A stretch of DNA of 64,000 nt from Agrypnia vestita (GCA_016648135.1 JADDOH010010151.1:33169-97168), one strand, 5' to 3'. Positions 12,911 through 24,123 are shown, counted from the stretch's first letter. Made by a program: numbers and translations. Notes: generated by a model from the sequence alone, not told the origin.

Positions 12911-13321
12911 TTTATTCGGGTCACTATTTAACAATACTACCTGATATCTCATGTTTTATAACGTTTTACTTACAAATTTTTGTATCTGTATTGAATGAAA
13001 AAGACTCTTCCGAAGTTTTTGCTACTAGATTCGAGACGTCTTGTATACGTAATGATGATCCGCCTCCATTATTTGGACCATCATTCACGTCCAGATTTTT
13101 TAGTGTTCATATTGGCTCACAGCGAGGAATGAAAGGATCAATTGATGGGCTTGAGCAAAATAAGTACTTACAGGAGGTTAATAATTTTAAATAAGTATTT
13201 TAAAAGGTGAAGTCCTGAATGAAATCCGTCGTCTATCTGGAACCCGGTAGAAAAATGAAGAACCATGATTCCGTACTCCGCACCACACCAACTGTCAGCG
13301 ATGGACTCACACAGTATTAGT
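12911..13321. other. No recognised gene
   Basis: A 117-codon plus-strand frame (12841-13194) overlaps the Penelope remnant in the wrong strand at its start. Its later part (KDSSEVFATRFETSC...) matches nothing I recognise. 13314-13321 (GTATTAGT) is the left target duplication of the MITE that follows. Confidence 0.35.
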
Positions 13322-13367
13322 CAGGGGCGTGCGGTGAGAACAAGAAGCATAACTTTTATTTAAACAT

Positions 13368-13572
13368 GATGTTCGGCATTCGTATATTCGCGCCGACCAC
13401 ACTCTGGCTCGTTTTACTTGACCCTCCTTCCTTTCGCGCCACACAGTCAAAACCCACGTACAGTCCACTTCGTACATTTTCGTTCCCTCATCCCCTTTAT
13501 TACCCCCATCCCTTTAATTCCCGTATATTCCTTCACCCACCCCCACGTACGCGGTGAATTCGCGTCGCGTAC
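13368..13572. mobile_element. 205-bp GC-rich insertion of unknown family
   Basis: Flanked by direct ACAT repeats (13364-13367 and 13573-13576); the sister MITE has a single ACAT at this point. It is far richer in C and G than its host element and holds runs such as CCCCCATCCC. The ends are not inverted repeats and there is no poly-A tail. The 63-codon frame inside shows no known domain. Confidence 0.65.
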
Positions 13573-13655
13573 ACATATATTTTGAAAAAAATCTTAATTT
13601 AATATTTATCTGACAGAATATTATGAAATGTTAATATCTGAATATGTTAATTATT

Positions 13656-14139
13656 CAATTCAATTTATTTAATAATATGTACATTACAAACAATGTGTTT
13701 AAGGCATACATATTAGGAAGTATATATCAAAATAAAAATATTTAATAAGTTAAAAATAACATAAAATCTGGTCAAAGGTGTAGGAGAATCCCGCTTCGGA
13801 AAACCCCCTCAGACACATGGAATACATCAATACCCAAAGCGATTTTGTTCAGCAGAGCTGTGGCTCTTCCAACAGGCATAACCATCGGCAGGTTGGTCCT
13901 GTATATTGGAATGTGAAACAATCTATGCTGACGATGTCTAATGTAATTATCAGGAACATACAAACCAATACTCTGCATAATTTCTGATGGTTCTGATGGT
14001 TCTGCAGGTTTATCGATCATACCGCGCAACAATCGATAAAAATGTGTAATCAAATACACATTCCTTCTAGTCTCTAGACTATTGTAACCAAGCATACCCT
14101 GGATAAACTCAGTTGGGTAAAGCCAAGGATAATGTCTGT
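13656..14139 (-). mobile_element. Non-LTR retrotransposon family 1, copy C (3' end)
   Basis: On the minus strand, YPWLYPTEFIQGMLGYNSL through GVFRSGILLHL is open and ends at the same stop as copy A, followed by the same UTR and tail. This copy keeps in one frame what is split in copy A, and has an extra tandem AEPSEPSE not present there. It interrupts the hAT-like MITE; TTATT flanks both sides (13651-13655 and 14140-14144), probably the target duplication. Confidence 0.85.
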
Positions 14140-14247
14140 TTATTATGGTGATAGGAATATTCCGAGATGTATCTCTCATTTTGGTTTCTTTTCAAAATAT
14201 TTGCTTAGGAAAAAGTCATGTTCTTACTGCACGTCCCTGGCATTAGT

Positions 14248-15110
14248 CTACTTTGGTATTGACAGATGTCGTCCTGTATCTAGCACGCCATAAAATATTT
14301 TATATGGCAATAAATATCACGAAAACTACCATTAACACACGAGATTCATAGATTAGGAAGACCAACTCGCATATAAAGGCGGGATAACTTTACGCTGGGG
14401 AAACATTATCTCATTTAACAGATAATTTTTTTGTTTTTTTTTTGGAAATGGGAAAACATCGGTTATTTTGATTTATGACAAATCGGAATTTTCTTGTCAG
14501 ATTCTTGCCAATCCTACCTATCTAGAATGGCCCCCCCCCCTGACCCCACAATACACAGGGAATACTAATTTTTGGTTCTGGCCGTGCTCGTTCTACCAAC
14601 ATAAATCCAGTTATCTTTGAACGGCATCTTTTCATCAGCCATAAAGTGTCACAGGCACAAAGGCTTTTATCATTCCAAGGATTATTTATATGGTTTGGAT
14701 TTTGCGTAAAATATTCAGGAATCGGTGGAAAGGTTCTGACCGTGAGTTTTCAAAATTTTATCGCACGTTCTAAAATCATATTTTTAATTTTTTTGAAATT
14801 ATCTTCTTTTGGCGTACTGAGGGTAAATTTTCTATTGTAACAAAAGTTGCGTACGTTTTTGATTGTTAACTATTTGCATGCCGAGATAAGTTTTCTAAGG
14901 GGGGTGGTGGGAGTCACACTGATGGACAGAGTGAGAAGTGCCGACGTAAGCCACACACTTGGCATGGAGCCCCTACTCCTACATATTTATTTATTTATTT
15001 TATTTTGGGAAAAATTAACAACAAATCAACATCTTAACAAATATAAAATAATAGTTTTAAAATTATGCCAATTAAAAATTTTCAACTGAATATAGTAATT
15101 TAATTTAACA
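14248..15110. other. No recognised gene
   Basis: AT-rich DNA with a poly-C run at about 14531-14540. Two small plus-strand frames (14646-14840 and 14847-15089) lack recognisable motifs. Confidence 0.3.
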
Positions 15111-15430
15111 GCGAGTGGAGAGGATTGAGGTGAATGTGGGACGGGAGTAGAAGGGAAGATATATTGTACGAATTAGTTTGGGTGCTGTTGTGTAGATATT
15201 GTTTGTTTTATGTTTCTTATCGTTAAGTTGAAAATGTCAATGTGGTGATAGTTTATGTTAAATGAATTTGTGCATCTGTTATAAAGGAGTTTTTTTTTTG
15301 AGTTGGTCTTACAAAGGGGGAGATGAAAAGTAGGTGAATGTCTGTTAATGCGAGTTGGGATGTGGTAAGATATTCGTTGAAGAAGTTCCGGACTATCAAC
15401 TAGATTGTGTGTTAGTTTGAATAACATCAC
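15110..15430 (-). mobile_element. LINE 3' end, family 3, copy 1
   Basis: Minus-strand 85-codon frame: LVDSPELLQRISYHIPTR..RHSPTFHLPLCKTNSKK, then FNLTIRNIKQTI and a stop at 15173. This is the C-terminal tail of a Jockey-like LINE. The UTR that follows (GAGTGGAGAGG..GGGAAGATA, on the plus strand) is shared with copy 2 at 26.2-26.5 kb. 5' truncated, and abutting another LINE fragment at about 15430. Confidence 0.75.
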
Positions 15431-15740
15431 CGCGAGAAAATCATCATAAAGAAATCACAAACGAAGTGGCTTGGACATGTGCTGAAATGCCGGATAACGA
15501 ATACCAAACGAATTCCAGAAACGAATACCAGGAAGAATCCTCTTGGCAAACCCGGAAGGAATACGGCCGCTGGGTCGCCCCAGTTTAAGCTAGGAGAAGC
15601 AACAAAAAAATGTGTATGAAAACAAAATGTGTCTGGACTGGTTGACTCATGCAGAAGCAGCGCAAGACAGGGAATCATGGAAGCACCCTGTCGACTCTTT
15701 GGGCCCCCGACCCTACTAGAACAAGGGGATGAAGATGATG
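15431..15740 (+). pseudogene. RTE-like LINE C-terminal fragment
   Basis: On the plus strand WLGHVLK (from 15467) followed by RIP.....R.PLGKPGRN and later VDSLGPPTLLEQG matches the region after the RT in RTE-type LINEs (W-x-GH-V-x-R, then G-R-P). Frameshifts and stops are present. The end, with GATGAAGATGATGATGAA, resembles the trinucleotide tails of such elements. Confidence 0.6.
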
Positions 15741-15743
15741 ATG

Positions 15744-16080
15744 AACTATTTGCATAAAGGACCTGGTTATTTATAATATCGAGGGTAGAAAGCCAAAATG
15801 TCGTTAGTGATTAATTCGAACTTTACAGGAGAGTAAAAGAATGTTTTGTCAATCTGATTTTGTCAATTTATTTATTTTATTATTAAATGATTTTTATATG
15901 TGTTTTGGATTGACAAAAATGGAAATCGTTTAATAATAAAAGAAACATTGACAAAATCAACACTTTCGTTTGCTCATGTAAAGTTCGTAATAATCACTCA
16001 CTAATACCCTCGATATTTAATTTGCTATTAACACTTTTTTTAAATATATAAAATTTCTAATTTATCATGCCGATAATTCA
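15744..16080 (-). mobile_element. Penelope-like fragment split by a MITE
   Basis: 15744-15778 and 16014-16080 together match the Penelope 3' coding region at 49.95-50.04 kb. The MITE at 15779-16013 sits between them. The fragment stops before the ribozyme region. Confidence 0.7.
15779..16013. mobile_element. TA-flanked palindromic MITE, copy 1
   Basis: Terminal inverted repeats TCGAGGGTA.../...TACCCTCGA, flanked by TA on both sides. The interior is strongly self-complementary (GACAAAATCAGATTG type arms). The Penelope copies elsewhere show the empty site. The TA duplication points to Tc1/mariner-type transposition. Sister copy at 54027-54274. Confidence 0.85.
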
Positions 16081-16925
16081 ATAAATAAATAATGTGGCCA
16101 TAAAATTATTTTGCACTTATTGAAAAAGTTGAGTTATTTTGTCGATACTATATAGACTCGAGAAAAACATTTTCTCTCAAGTGTCATAAACACTTTTTAA
16201 AAAAATAGGGAGATACCACAGTATAGTAAACAAACAGTATTATGTCTTCATACAAACAGCCAAAACGACGCCCTTCGAAATCTCGGTATACTTCGGTCTG
16301 CGCGGTCGCCGCAGGGCTGCAGTAACGTACGGACGCTAGCCGTGTGAGACGCTCTCGCGCATATATTTACGTCAATTTATGGCACCCCAAACCCTAAAGA
16401 GTCAGTCAATGAGAAGCCCTGGTGCGTGTTTAACCAAGTGTAAATACCAAACGGCCGTAGGTAGTTATTTCAAGGACACTGCCGAGATAACATACTGTAT
16501 GCTTTACTATACTGTGGAGATACCATGTTATAAACTACATTTTACTTTCAAAACATACGTTTGAATTCTTACTTTATTGTTGTATAGTAAAGATTGATAC
16601 TCCTGTTTCATCAATAATTTACGATATGCTTCCTAAACAAATAAACAAACAAATAAACATCCGTCATAAAGAACCTTTTCTCTTTTTAAAAAGGATACAT
16701 TTTACATTTATGACCAAACTTTCGTGTTCTTTTCCAACACGAAAGGCTGTAAATAATGTATATTTTTCTAGCGTATAACACAGGTGGAGGTAGTACGTGT
16801 GTTCAGGACCATGTACGTAAAATGAACGCACAAATTTTTGTAAATAAATTAGTCTTTTTTTTATTTCATTGGGGAAATCGTATAGATTTTAAGAACAATA
16901 CGAATAATACAACAAAAAAGTTAAT
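16081..16925. other. No recognised gene
   Basis: 16260-16360 is a short CG-rich patch (CGGTCGCCGCAGGGCTGCAG). The rest is AT-rich with an (AAAC/AAAT)n tract near 16636-16660. Confidence 0.3.
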
Positions 16926-17050
16926 AATATGACCTCACCACACACAAGAATCTTAATTCTTTTTGATGAAATATAACATATAATAATAATATTTGCTAGT
17001 TATCATTGTTATAAAATAAATTATATGTATTATTTATTAAATATATATTT
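16926..17050. repeat. Dispersed repeat shared with 59942-60075
   Basis: CCTCACCACACACAAGAATC followed by about 100 collinear bases including AGTTATCATTGT matches 59942 onward in the same orientation. Identity of the family is unknown. Confidence 0.6.
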
Positions 17051-17202
17051 TAGAAATGACTCCTCTAAATTTCCACGAAGAAGTGAGAATGAAAGTCATT
17101 ATATGAGGGGTTTAAATACAAATACGTGAATAGTTGAAATAAGCATATATACTGGACGTTAGACAGCTGTTCGTTCTACCCTCATTTTCTACATCAAAAA
17201 CA

Positions 17203-17855
17203 CAAACCACCTAACAGCAACCAGTAACTCGCATTCACATAATACTAGACAAGCATTACGAAACCTTGACGAAATATCAAAAACTAAGACAACACATGGA
17301 CAGAAAAATTACTCATACATAGGGAATAAAATATTTAACATATTTAAAACAGACTTCCCGACAATCAGAATATACTCAATTAATAAAATAAAAGCTTTTG
17401 CAAACAACTGGCTTACCTCTAAAGGTAGAACAGCAACTGAACAGTTACTTACTGTAATTGCATAATAATGTCTGTAAATAAAAATATATACCTATATAAA
17501 TTAATTAATTAAGGAAAATAAAAAATAATCTTAAAAAAAACTTTAACCCTTTTTACATTAAACAATATTCTAAACATATTTACACTTGGACTTATCACTA
17601 ACATTGCACTTGATACTTTGTAGATACATAATTATTACCTTATGAAAACAAATATTATTGACGAATTCAAAAAAATATTATAATTGTGTTCTATAACGCC
17701 ACTCTGGGACAGGTGTAGCCTAGTAGAGTGGCATAATCCACAAATCTAACAACAACAAAAAATTGTGTAATCTTCTCTTATATTTATATTGTTAAATTAT
17801 TATTAAGTACCTATATATATTGTAAACAAGGATTTTTTGAAATAAATAAATGAAA
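17203..17855 (+). mobile_element. LINE 3' end, family 4, copy 1
   Basis: An open stretch from about 17203 to a stop at 17464 encodes TSNSHSHNTRQALRNLDEIS, THGQKNYSYIGNKIFN and INKIKAFANNWLTSKGR. These are the conserved C-terminal motif of Jockey/CR1-like ORF2 proteins. The UTR contains AACGCCACTCTGGGACAGG and ends near 17850. Too short to start with ATG; truncated at the 5' end. Sister copy at 25.2 kb. Confidence 0.75.
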
Positions 17856-18885
17856 CATATTTTATATCCAGAGTGGAGATTTTAAAATCACTATAATTTT
17901 GATTAAGATAAATTATAAAATTCTCAGAGACGAAGACCTTTGTACGGAAAACGTATTTGGAAGTCTTTACGGGGTGGCCATAGAGCTACTGACCTGTGTG
18001 GTCACTTTATCAAATTTTTGAAGTAATATGCGAGAGACTACAATTATAAGCACATCCATTAAACTGACAAAAATTATAAGAATGTTTTATTTTTACTTTT
18101 TAATACTCACACATCACACACATTGAGTTATTAATTACCACTGTAGTTTCCAAAGGAGCAATCGCTCTCATCATCAGGAATGGTTAGTAACATACTTAGA
18201 TACAACATTTATCGATCTATTTGGGCAGGTCAAGGAGCCGCAAGTAGATAGGGGGTGTTTTTATGGTCAATAACAGGAAGAAACTCTAGAATTGGTGAAG
18301 TGGATTGAAACGTGATATTATTCATAAGTGTGTTTTTATAAATTAGATTTTTAAGAATATCATGGAGTAACCGAGTGGAGTAGTTATAGTAGTATAGTAT
18401 ACAGTTCTCGAAACTATAGTTGTAATTGATAACTCATATTGTGTGTGTGTTAAAATAATGCATATTTTAAAGTAAAATGTTGCACCACGAAGTACCTGCC
18501 AAATCTTTCAATTATGTAAAAAAAAATTCACTTGAAATTAGTGTCCCAGTAATATCTATAAATAATGTATATCGTCGTTCTTGAATCAAGTACCAATCAC
18601 AAAGATGTTAAATTCAAAAGCTGTCGAATTATTGGCTATTGAATTGAAAATTAGAACCGTTTATTGAATGATTCATTATTTTTTCGATGAATCGAAATGC
18701 CCTAATGTTGGAAATAACTTAATCCCGCAATTTTCACAACATTTTGCTATCTTTCATACACGAGTAGGTAGATGATGAATCTACAATATATACTTGTACG
18801 TTTGTACGTATATTCAAAATAAGTAATCGTCATTTCATAATCTAAAATGTTAGGTTCTTTGTGAACTGTAAATTATTTGATTACG
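17856..18885. other. No recognised gene; a ribozyme-like motif at 18134-18178
   Basis: On the minus strand 18178-18134 reads CTGATGATGAGAGCGATTGC..GGAAACTACAGTGG. This has CUGAUGA and GAAAC boxes around a GAGC/GCTC stem, but stem I does not pair. It is only a candidate for a further tail of the Penelope type. The rest is AT-rich. Confidence 0.3.
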
Positions 18886-18920
18886 GGCTGTAACCCGTCA
18901 AAAATGACGGAACATTAGTT
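18886..18920 (-). mobile_element. Helitron family 2 hairpin end, fragment
   Basis: Minus strand CCGTCATTTTTGACGGGTTA followed by CAG matches the hairpin end of the copies at 10843 and 60513. The final CTAG is missing. Confidence 0.5.
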
Positions 18921-19299
18921 CGCGTCTTTTCTAAGCCCTAGTACCTATATATTTACAGCATCTCTTTGGTGGTCTGCGGAGAGGTGCTCGTAGCCACATG
19001 CGTTAATCGGTTCGGATTTGGTGGCCCGGGTTTTTTTTTGGCTGTGATAGAAATTATCATGTTGGATATTGCTTATAGATTTTGGTTATAGATTCTGCTA
19101 ATTTGTGTAACAAGTTGTGTAAGTCAATTTTATATTATACCAGCAATCTGTCCCCGTCGTTGTCCATATAACCTTTGGAGTTCAAAAGGGGGGTGGGGGA
19201 AGTTCATTTGTTTTGCAAAACCTCTAAATAATAACAATACATCTCCGTTTCATCCAGGAGGTGGATGGGATATCCGGGAGAATGGTGGGAAACGACTAT
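18921..19299. other. No recognised feature
   Basis: Mixed composition, with a run of G around 19188-19200. No supported frame. Confidence 0.3.
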
Positions 19300-19560
19300 A
19301 CAGGGTGTAACAGAACCAGTACCATACTTTACAGGCGGATTCCTGCTTTGATTATGAGTCGAAAATATTCAAGTAATCATGACTTTATATAAATAGTTGT
19401 GAAGTTATTCAATATCAAAATTTGCAATTTTTTTTCAATTTTCCTGACATTTTTTACAAAAAGTTAAACAATCGTTAGAGTAACTTATATCGATTACGAA
19501 ACATATATTAAAATCATAGAAAAGACAATATTATCCAATTATGTAAATAGCAAAAGCAGC
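19300..19560 (+). mobile_element. MITE (CAGGGTGTAACAGA family), left half
   Basis: Starts CAGGGTGTAACAGAACCAGT and continues collinear with the complete copy at 32925-33397 (TTACAGGCGGATTCCTG, ATGAGTC). The opposite arm is missing, so it is truncated. Confidence 0.65.
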
Positions 19561-19900
19561 AATGTCCATTATTTTATAGCAATATCCTTAATTAAAAATT
19601 AAATTTTTATTTATACCCGTTTCTGTATAAAAGGAAAACCAGCGTAGCAATTGTCTCTAATAACTTATTTCCAATAGGTTTTGCAAGATTTGCATAAATT
19701 CTAAAGAAATTTTCTTGAGCGGTGCAAGTTTTTTTGTACTTATCTCAGAAACACCTCTGTTTGATATTGCAGCTCCTGCCTTTGCTTTTATACCCCTTAA
19801 TTAAAAAAATAGTATTATATTATGGTCAGTTTTAAATACTGACAAAATTATTCTTCTATTTAGGAAATTCGCTCTCTGAAAACTAACTTACTATCACGCC
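19561..19900. other. No recognised feature
   Basis: AT-rich, no supported frame. Confidence 0.3.
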
Positions 19901-19904
19901 GTTT

Positions 19905-20395
19905 CATCATGGGGGTAGGCAGAGAGGATAGAGCGCCATCTCTTCTGTCCTGACATACAACTCTCGCCTCATCTACATTCATACATCTTCGCATGCAAGC
20001 TCGATGGTTGTTGAGGCTTCTAACGGGGCCATCTTCCAGTATCTGGTTAATCTGATCATACCACGTCTTCCGCGATCGCCCTCTCTTTCTGGCACCGTCA
20101 ATACTTGCATTAATATATTTTTCTTACAATTTTTCCCTCATTCATTCGCTCAACATGCCCAAACCACCTGAGCGACCCTGTTTTAATTGTATGAATTATG
20201 CTACGATCAGCTTTACATTCATTCCTAATACCTTCATTCTTTACTTTATCATACATAGCACATTATCATACATGCCACACATACGTCTAAGGAATCTCAT
20301 CTCCACCGCATTCAATCTACTTTCGTTCCTCTTTTACCAGCTCCAGGCTTCACTTCCATCAGTGTTGGTACCAGAATTCTATTGAATCCATGCAC
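19905..20395 (-). pseudogene. RTE-like LINE C-terminus, decayed copy
   Basis: The minus strand is recognisably the same region as 41224-41700: the coding DNA for EAR...CQDR, GRPR/GCPRKTW.DQI and the RVLNAVEMR block, here full of stops. No intact frame. Confidence 0.65.
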
Positions 20396-20639
20396 CGCTA
20401 GTTTTACATCTTCTTCTTCTTTCTTTATCAGCCTTCGTCTTTCCACTGCTGGATATAGGCCTTTTCCTTATTTTTCCATCCTTCTCTGTTGTTGGCTGAG
20501 AGCTATTGTTGTCAAATGTCTTTAAACAAAAAAATTGAAATAAATATATGTATTACAATACAAGGTAGGCAGATTGAGGGTATTCTAGGTATGACCGATA
20601 AAGCAAAAAGGTTTACTCGCATTTCCAATTTCACCATTA
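20396..20639. other. Short spacer, LINE-like debris possible
   Basis: Contains CTTCGTCTTTCCACTGCTGG, which resembles the minus-strand ends of insect LINEs, but not enough for a call. Confidence 0.25.
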
Positions 20640-20965
20640 GACCCCCGCAGACCTCTCATGCCGACTGACGTAAGTGAATCCCCCGCCGAGCCTGCACGCA
20701 AGAGCCTCCGCGCTCGTTTTCTGGGCCGCGATTAGCCGCCCCTTACAACTGCCGCCATTTCCGGTCCCGCCGACAGGGGCGGAAGTCGTCAGGGTGCGCC
20801 GGATCCTCCCGGCTTCCGGGGAAACTCGGTGTCACCCTCCGTGGGGCAGTGTCGTGTGTGCGCCCTCTCGTAATCTCGAGTCGGCGGAGGAAATTGGATA
20901 TTCCTTACCCAGCCTTCGGGAGTCTGTGTCAAAACGATCCAAAATGCAATGACAATTCGTCAGCT
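20640..20965. other. CpG-rich island in AT-rich DNA
   Basis: This 320-base patch is rich in C, G and CpG (CCGCCGAGCC, GGGCCGCGATTAGCCGCCCC, GCGCCGGATCC). A 92-codon frame (20674-20952) runs through it without a recognised domain. It could be a promoter/first exon of a host gene, or the GC-rich end of a mobile element. No TATA box or splice pair convinces me. Confidence 0.4.
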
Positions 20966-21082
20966 CGGGATCTGTCATTCAAACGACCAATCCTTGCTTT
21001 CATGGAGGGGTTGATCGCTGCATGACCGCGGCTAGCATTTTCATAACCCTGACCTCCGTTTGATAATGATAATCCATTTTTA

Positions 21083-21620
21083 CTCCCTTTATATTAACTC
21101 GTGGCGTCTGCGTGCTTGCTTGCCGGCTTGCCGTCGAAAAAACTTTGGATCGATTTTTGACCCTTTTCTCGTGATCCAATCGAGCTGAAACTTTGCAAGC
21201 AGACTCGTGGCGACGATCAAGAAGATCTATCAAATTTTCGTTAGAAAATAATAATGATTATAGTATAATTTTGAATTTTTCAAATTTTTAATGGTTTCTT
21301 CAAATTGGAATCATTATAAAAGTTTGATTACTAGCAAAGGCGGCCCGATAACGTCGCGGAATATTTTCTAAATTTGAATTCCTACATCGGTATACATAAT
21401 AGGTACTTCACTACGAATGTCGAAAATCTAAATAGACTGACAAATGTTTTTAGAATTTAATCTTCAAAGCATGAAGTGTCTTATCAAAGCTCAAAACATC
21501 TGACATTTTAGAAATATATTAAATTACTGTAAGTTTAGTGTTATGTTATATGTTTTAGTTCGTCTTTAATTGTTGTTATATTTTACAAAGAAAGGGAGTA
21601 TAATAAAAACTTGGTTTTTA
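21083..21620. repeat. Dispersed repeat with CTCCCTTT/AAAGGGAG ends, copy 1
   Basis: Left edge TACTCCCTTT at 21081, right GGGAGTATAATAAAAACTTG. About 180 bases at the left (ending near AGTATAATTTTG) match copy 2 at 23103-23410. Homology continues past the right GGGAGTA, so the true right border lies beyond it. Confidence 0.6.
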
Positions 21621-23100
21621 TGGGATACATTTTACACAAAATATGTTGATTTCGCGAGAACGTTCTACACATTTCTAGTAGTCCCACCATTCTTCCAGTG
21701 ACTGCGAGAATAGCCCAGTCGATTCGAGAAATTTCGAGATGACCCATCCAGGTTGTCCACAGCCTCCCCTCCTGGCGTTAGCCATTTAGGATCTCGATTT
21801 ACCTTCTTTGAAGTATAGACGTACCACTATAACTTGGCGTGCGAGGGAGGGCGTCCCTATCGCCTAACAGAAGTTGTCAGGGTGTAAATTTATTACACAA
21901 TACATAATCTACAGAATGTCCGGTGACCGGTGTCGTATTACATACAGAAAATTGGTCGGGCAGCACTAAAGAAACCGTGCAGTAATGGCGGCCGTTCTAT
22001 CTGTCAAACTGTCAGACGGTAATATCGGTCCATTATTCGCTTTTTCAGCTTTGCAACACATTAATACTTCATTGGCGCATGTTCTTGCACCATTCCGGAC
22101 TGTTTAGGATGTTTTGGACATAATAATTCAGTGTATATTGGTAATCAAGATGTCACAGCTCCCGAGCAAATACAAAATTGAACTAAATGACAGGGCGAGG
22201 GGTTACCGCCGGGTGCGGGCGGGGCGGGTTTTAGTTCAAAATTCGCCGCACGCCAAGTTACGTTACAATAGTAATCTTGTGTGAAGACTTGGGCATCGCC
22301 TCAAAAACGTCATCTTTATTTACCCATATTACTTGTTTGTCACCAATTTTCCGCTCTGGATCATGAAATTGTAAATTGGAGTCATGACTCGCGTCCCATT
22401 GGTCATGTGGCATGTGGAAAGGATTTGCAATCCATAATTAAAGTGCTTTTTGGCAGGTGGGTGGATGAATTTAGCCTACAATAAATTATAGGGAAACCAG
22501 AATGAAACAATTTTTCTTATGTAACTTTGTAAAATGCCATTTTAAAATATATCAAAAAAAAGATAACTCTGTTTACTTTCACTGTTTATTTATAACGTAT
22601 ACCCACCCAACTCTAATCTCCACCCCACTCCTCATGCCGTTCTTTAATCTTATGTTTATTTTATTTTTATTATATATATATATATTTAATTTAAAGACTA
22701 TCAACAGGTCAGAATGACCCTAATGGAGAGTCATTTAGGACAAGGTGATTAGTACAGTTACAGTTTACGATAATACATTAAAATAAAACATTAATACATT
22801 ATACAATATAAGTATAGTACAATAAGCGATTACAAGATGAACGAAGTTCACATTCTCCGCACGACATAATAGGCATGTAGGCTCCCAGGTCAACTAAGTC
22901 AGAAAATGTGTACCCGCGCTTTGTGGCTATAAAATTTTTGTTTAGGTTGATTTCCGAAGAATCCGTCTTACACGCTCAAACTATTTTCGGTCAGGAGCGA
23001 TATAATTTCTCTCTTAAACGTATTATTAATTTAACATTATTGAAGATGATCTAAAACGTTCTAATCGTTATAAATAAATAGTGAAAGGAAACCAAGTTAT
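21621..23100. other. No recognised gene
   Basis: Includes a GC-rich segment near 22190-22250 (GGGTGCGGGCGGGGCGGG) and frames of 67 and 71 codons (22281-22484 and 22502-22717) without known motifs. Confidence 0.3.
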
Positions 23101-23102
23101 CA

Positions 23103-23410
23103 TTACTCCCTTTCTTTTAACTCGTAGCGTCTGCTAGCTTGTCTGTCGAAAAAAGTTTGGATCGATTTTTAACCCTTATCTCATGATCCAATTGAGCTGA
23201 AACTTTGCAGGCAAACTCGTGGCGACGATAAAAATGATCTAACGAATTTTCGTTTAAAAAAATAATAATTACCCATAGTATAATTTTGGATTTTTCGATT
23301 TTTTTTATTACTCCCTTTCGTAGCGACTCAAGCCCAACGCGTGGGGTAAGCGCCAAACCTGTTTCAACTAGTAAATGAGAAAGGGAGTATAATAAAAACT
23401 TGGTTTTTAT
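23103..23410. repeat. Dispersed repeat with CTCCCTTT/AAAGGGAG ends, copy 2
   Basis: Same left half and same right edge as copy 1, but shorter, with a second TTACTCCCTTTCG at 23307. Two copies in the same orientation 2 kb apart. Confidence 0.6.
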
Positions 23411-23840
23411 TAGTTAGTTTTTTTAACATAATTTAGAATGGAACCTTTCTCTTTCAAATACCTTAAAAAGGTATACCAACAAAAGGCATTAATTTTGATG
23501 ATTTCTATTTTAAGTGGGAAGATTTCAACGCTCCCTACATATACTGTCGAAACTGCACAAAAATACATTTAATTTTGCTATGTTAAATCATCTCATTTAA
23601 TGTACATTTTCGAAAAATGTTAAAAAATTAATTTTCGTTTCAAACAAAGCACATATTAAAGGAAAATTTAACATTTGATTAATTTCAAGTGTTTCATTTG
23701 TCTCCCAACGACGAGATTCCGTGACAATATTTTGGAAAAGTTATGTCCATCTTGCACTCGTGGTATGATATGTAGAAATGCATTAAAATATTTAATATTT
23801 TATAGATTAAAAAATAATATTATTAATATTTTTTATATTT

Positions 23841-24068
23841 AAAGCATCAACTTTGTGATTAGAAATTTTAACAGAATGTTATTTTTGTTAGTTTATAACC
23901 ATTACAAATTACTTTTTTTGTCTATCGGTTTCGAGACGTAACCAGTCTTTTCGTCAGGGCAATCAATATACTAGCATGTAAATAACACTATCTACATACC
24001 ACAGCCATAGTATTATTTACACACCTTCATAAAATACTCTTCACATGCGTGTTACTCTAACTATAGTC
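23841..24068 (-). mobile_element. Ribozyme-bearing repeat, ACCGGT family, copy 1
   Basis: On the minus strand: TAGTTAGAGTAACACGCATG, AATACTATGGCTGTGG, TACATGCTAGTATATTG, then the hammerhead-like motif, then an AT-rich tail with GGTTATAAAC and TTTAAATA. The same order is found at 27781-28010, 37865-38070 and 38087-38250. The general organisation (short noncoding unit with ribozyme) fits the terminal repeat of a Penelope-like element or a retrozyme. Confidence 0.7.
23918..23962 (-). ncRNA. Hammerhead-like motif, ACCGGT family
   Basis: CTGACGA, extra A, stem II with CGTCTC as the 3' strand, GAA, hexamer ACCGAT (one change from palindromic ACCGGT), A. Stem I TTGCC/GACAA keeps four of five pairs. 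Likely weakened. Confidence 0.6.
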
Positions 24069-24081
24069 AAATGTATAATCT

Positions 24082-24123
24082 GTAGTCTTTTCTCATGAAC
24101 TAGTTTTCATGACAAAAGACTAC
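24082..24123. repeat. 17-bp inverted repeat
   Basis: GTAGTCTTTT..TCATGAA pairs with TTCATGA..AAAAGACTAC with one C/C mismatch. It is adjacent to ribozyme repeat copy 1. Confidence 0.7.

Larger units (their letters stand above)
13322..14239. mobile_element. hAT-like MITE with two nested insertions, copy 1
   Basis: The ends are inverted repeats: CAGGGGCGTGCGGTGAGAAC at 13322 and its diverged complement ending GTCCCTG at 14239. They are flanked by GTATTAGT (13314-13321) and GCATTAGT (14240-14247), an 8-bp duplication with one mismatch, as expected for hAT elements. Comparison with the uninterrupted copy at 32219-32438 shows two later insertions: a 205-bp GC-rich piece at 13368-13572 and a 5'-truncated LINE at about 13656-14139. 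Without them the element is about 225 bp. No transposase is encoded. Confidence 0.8.
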
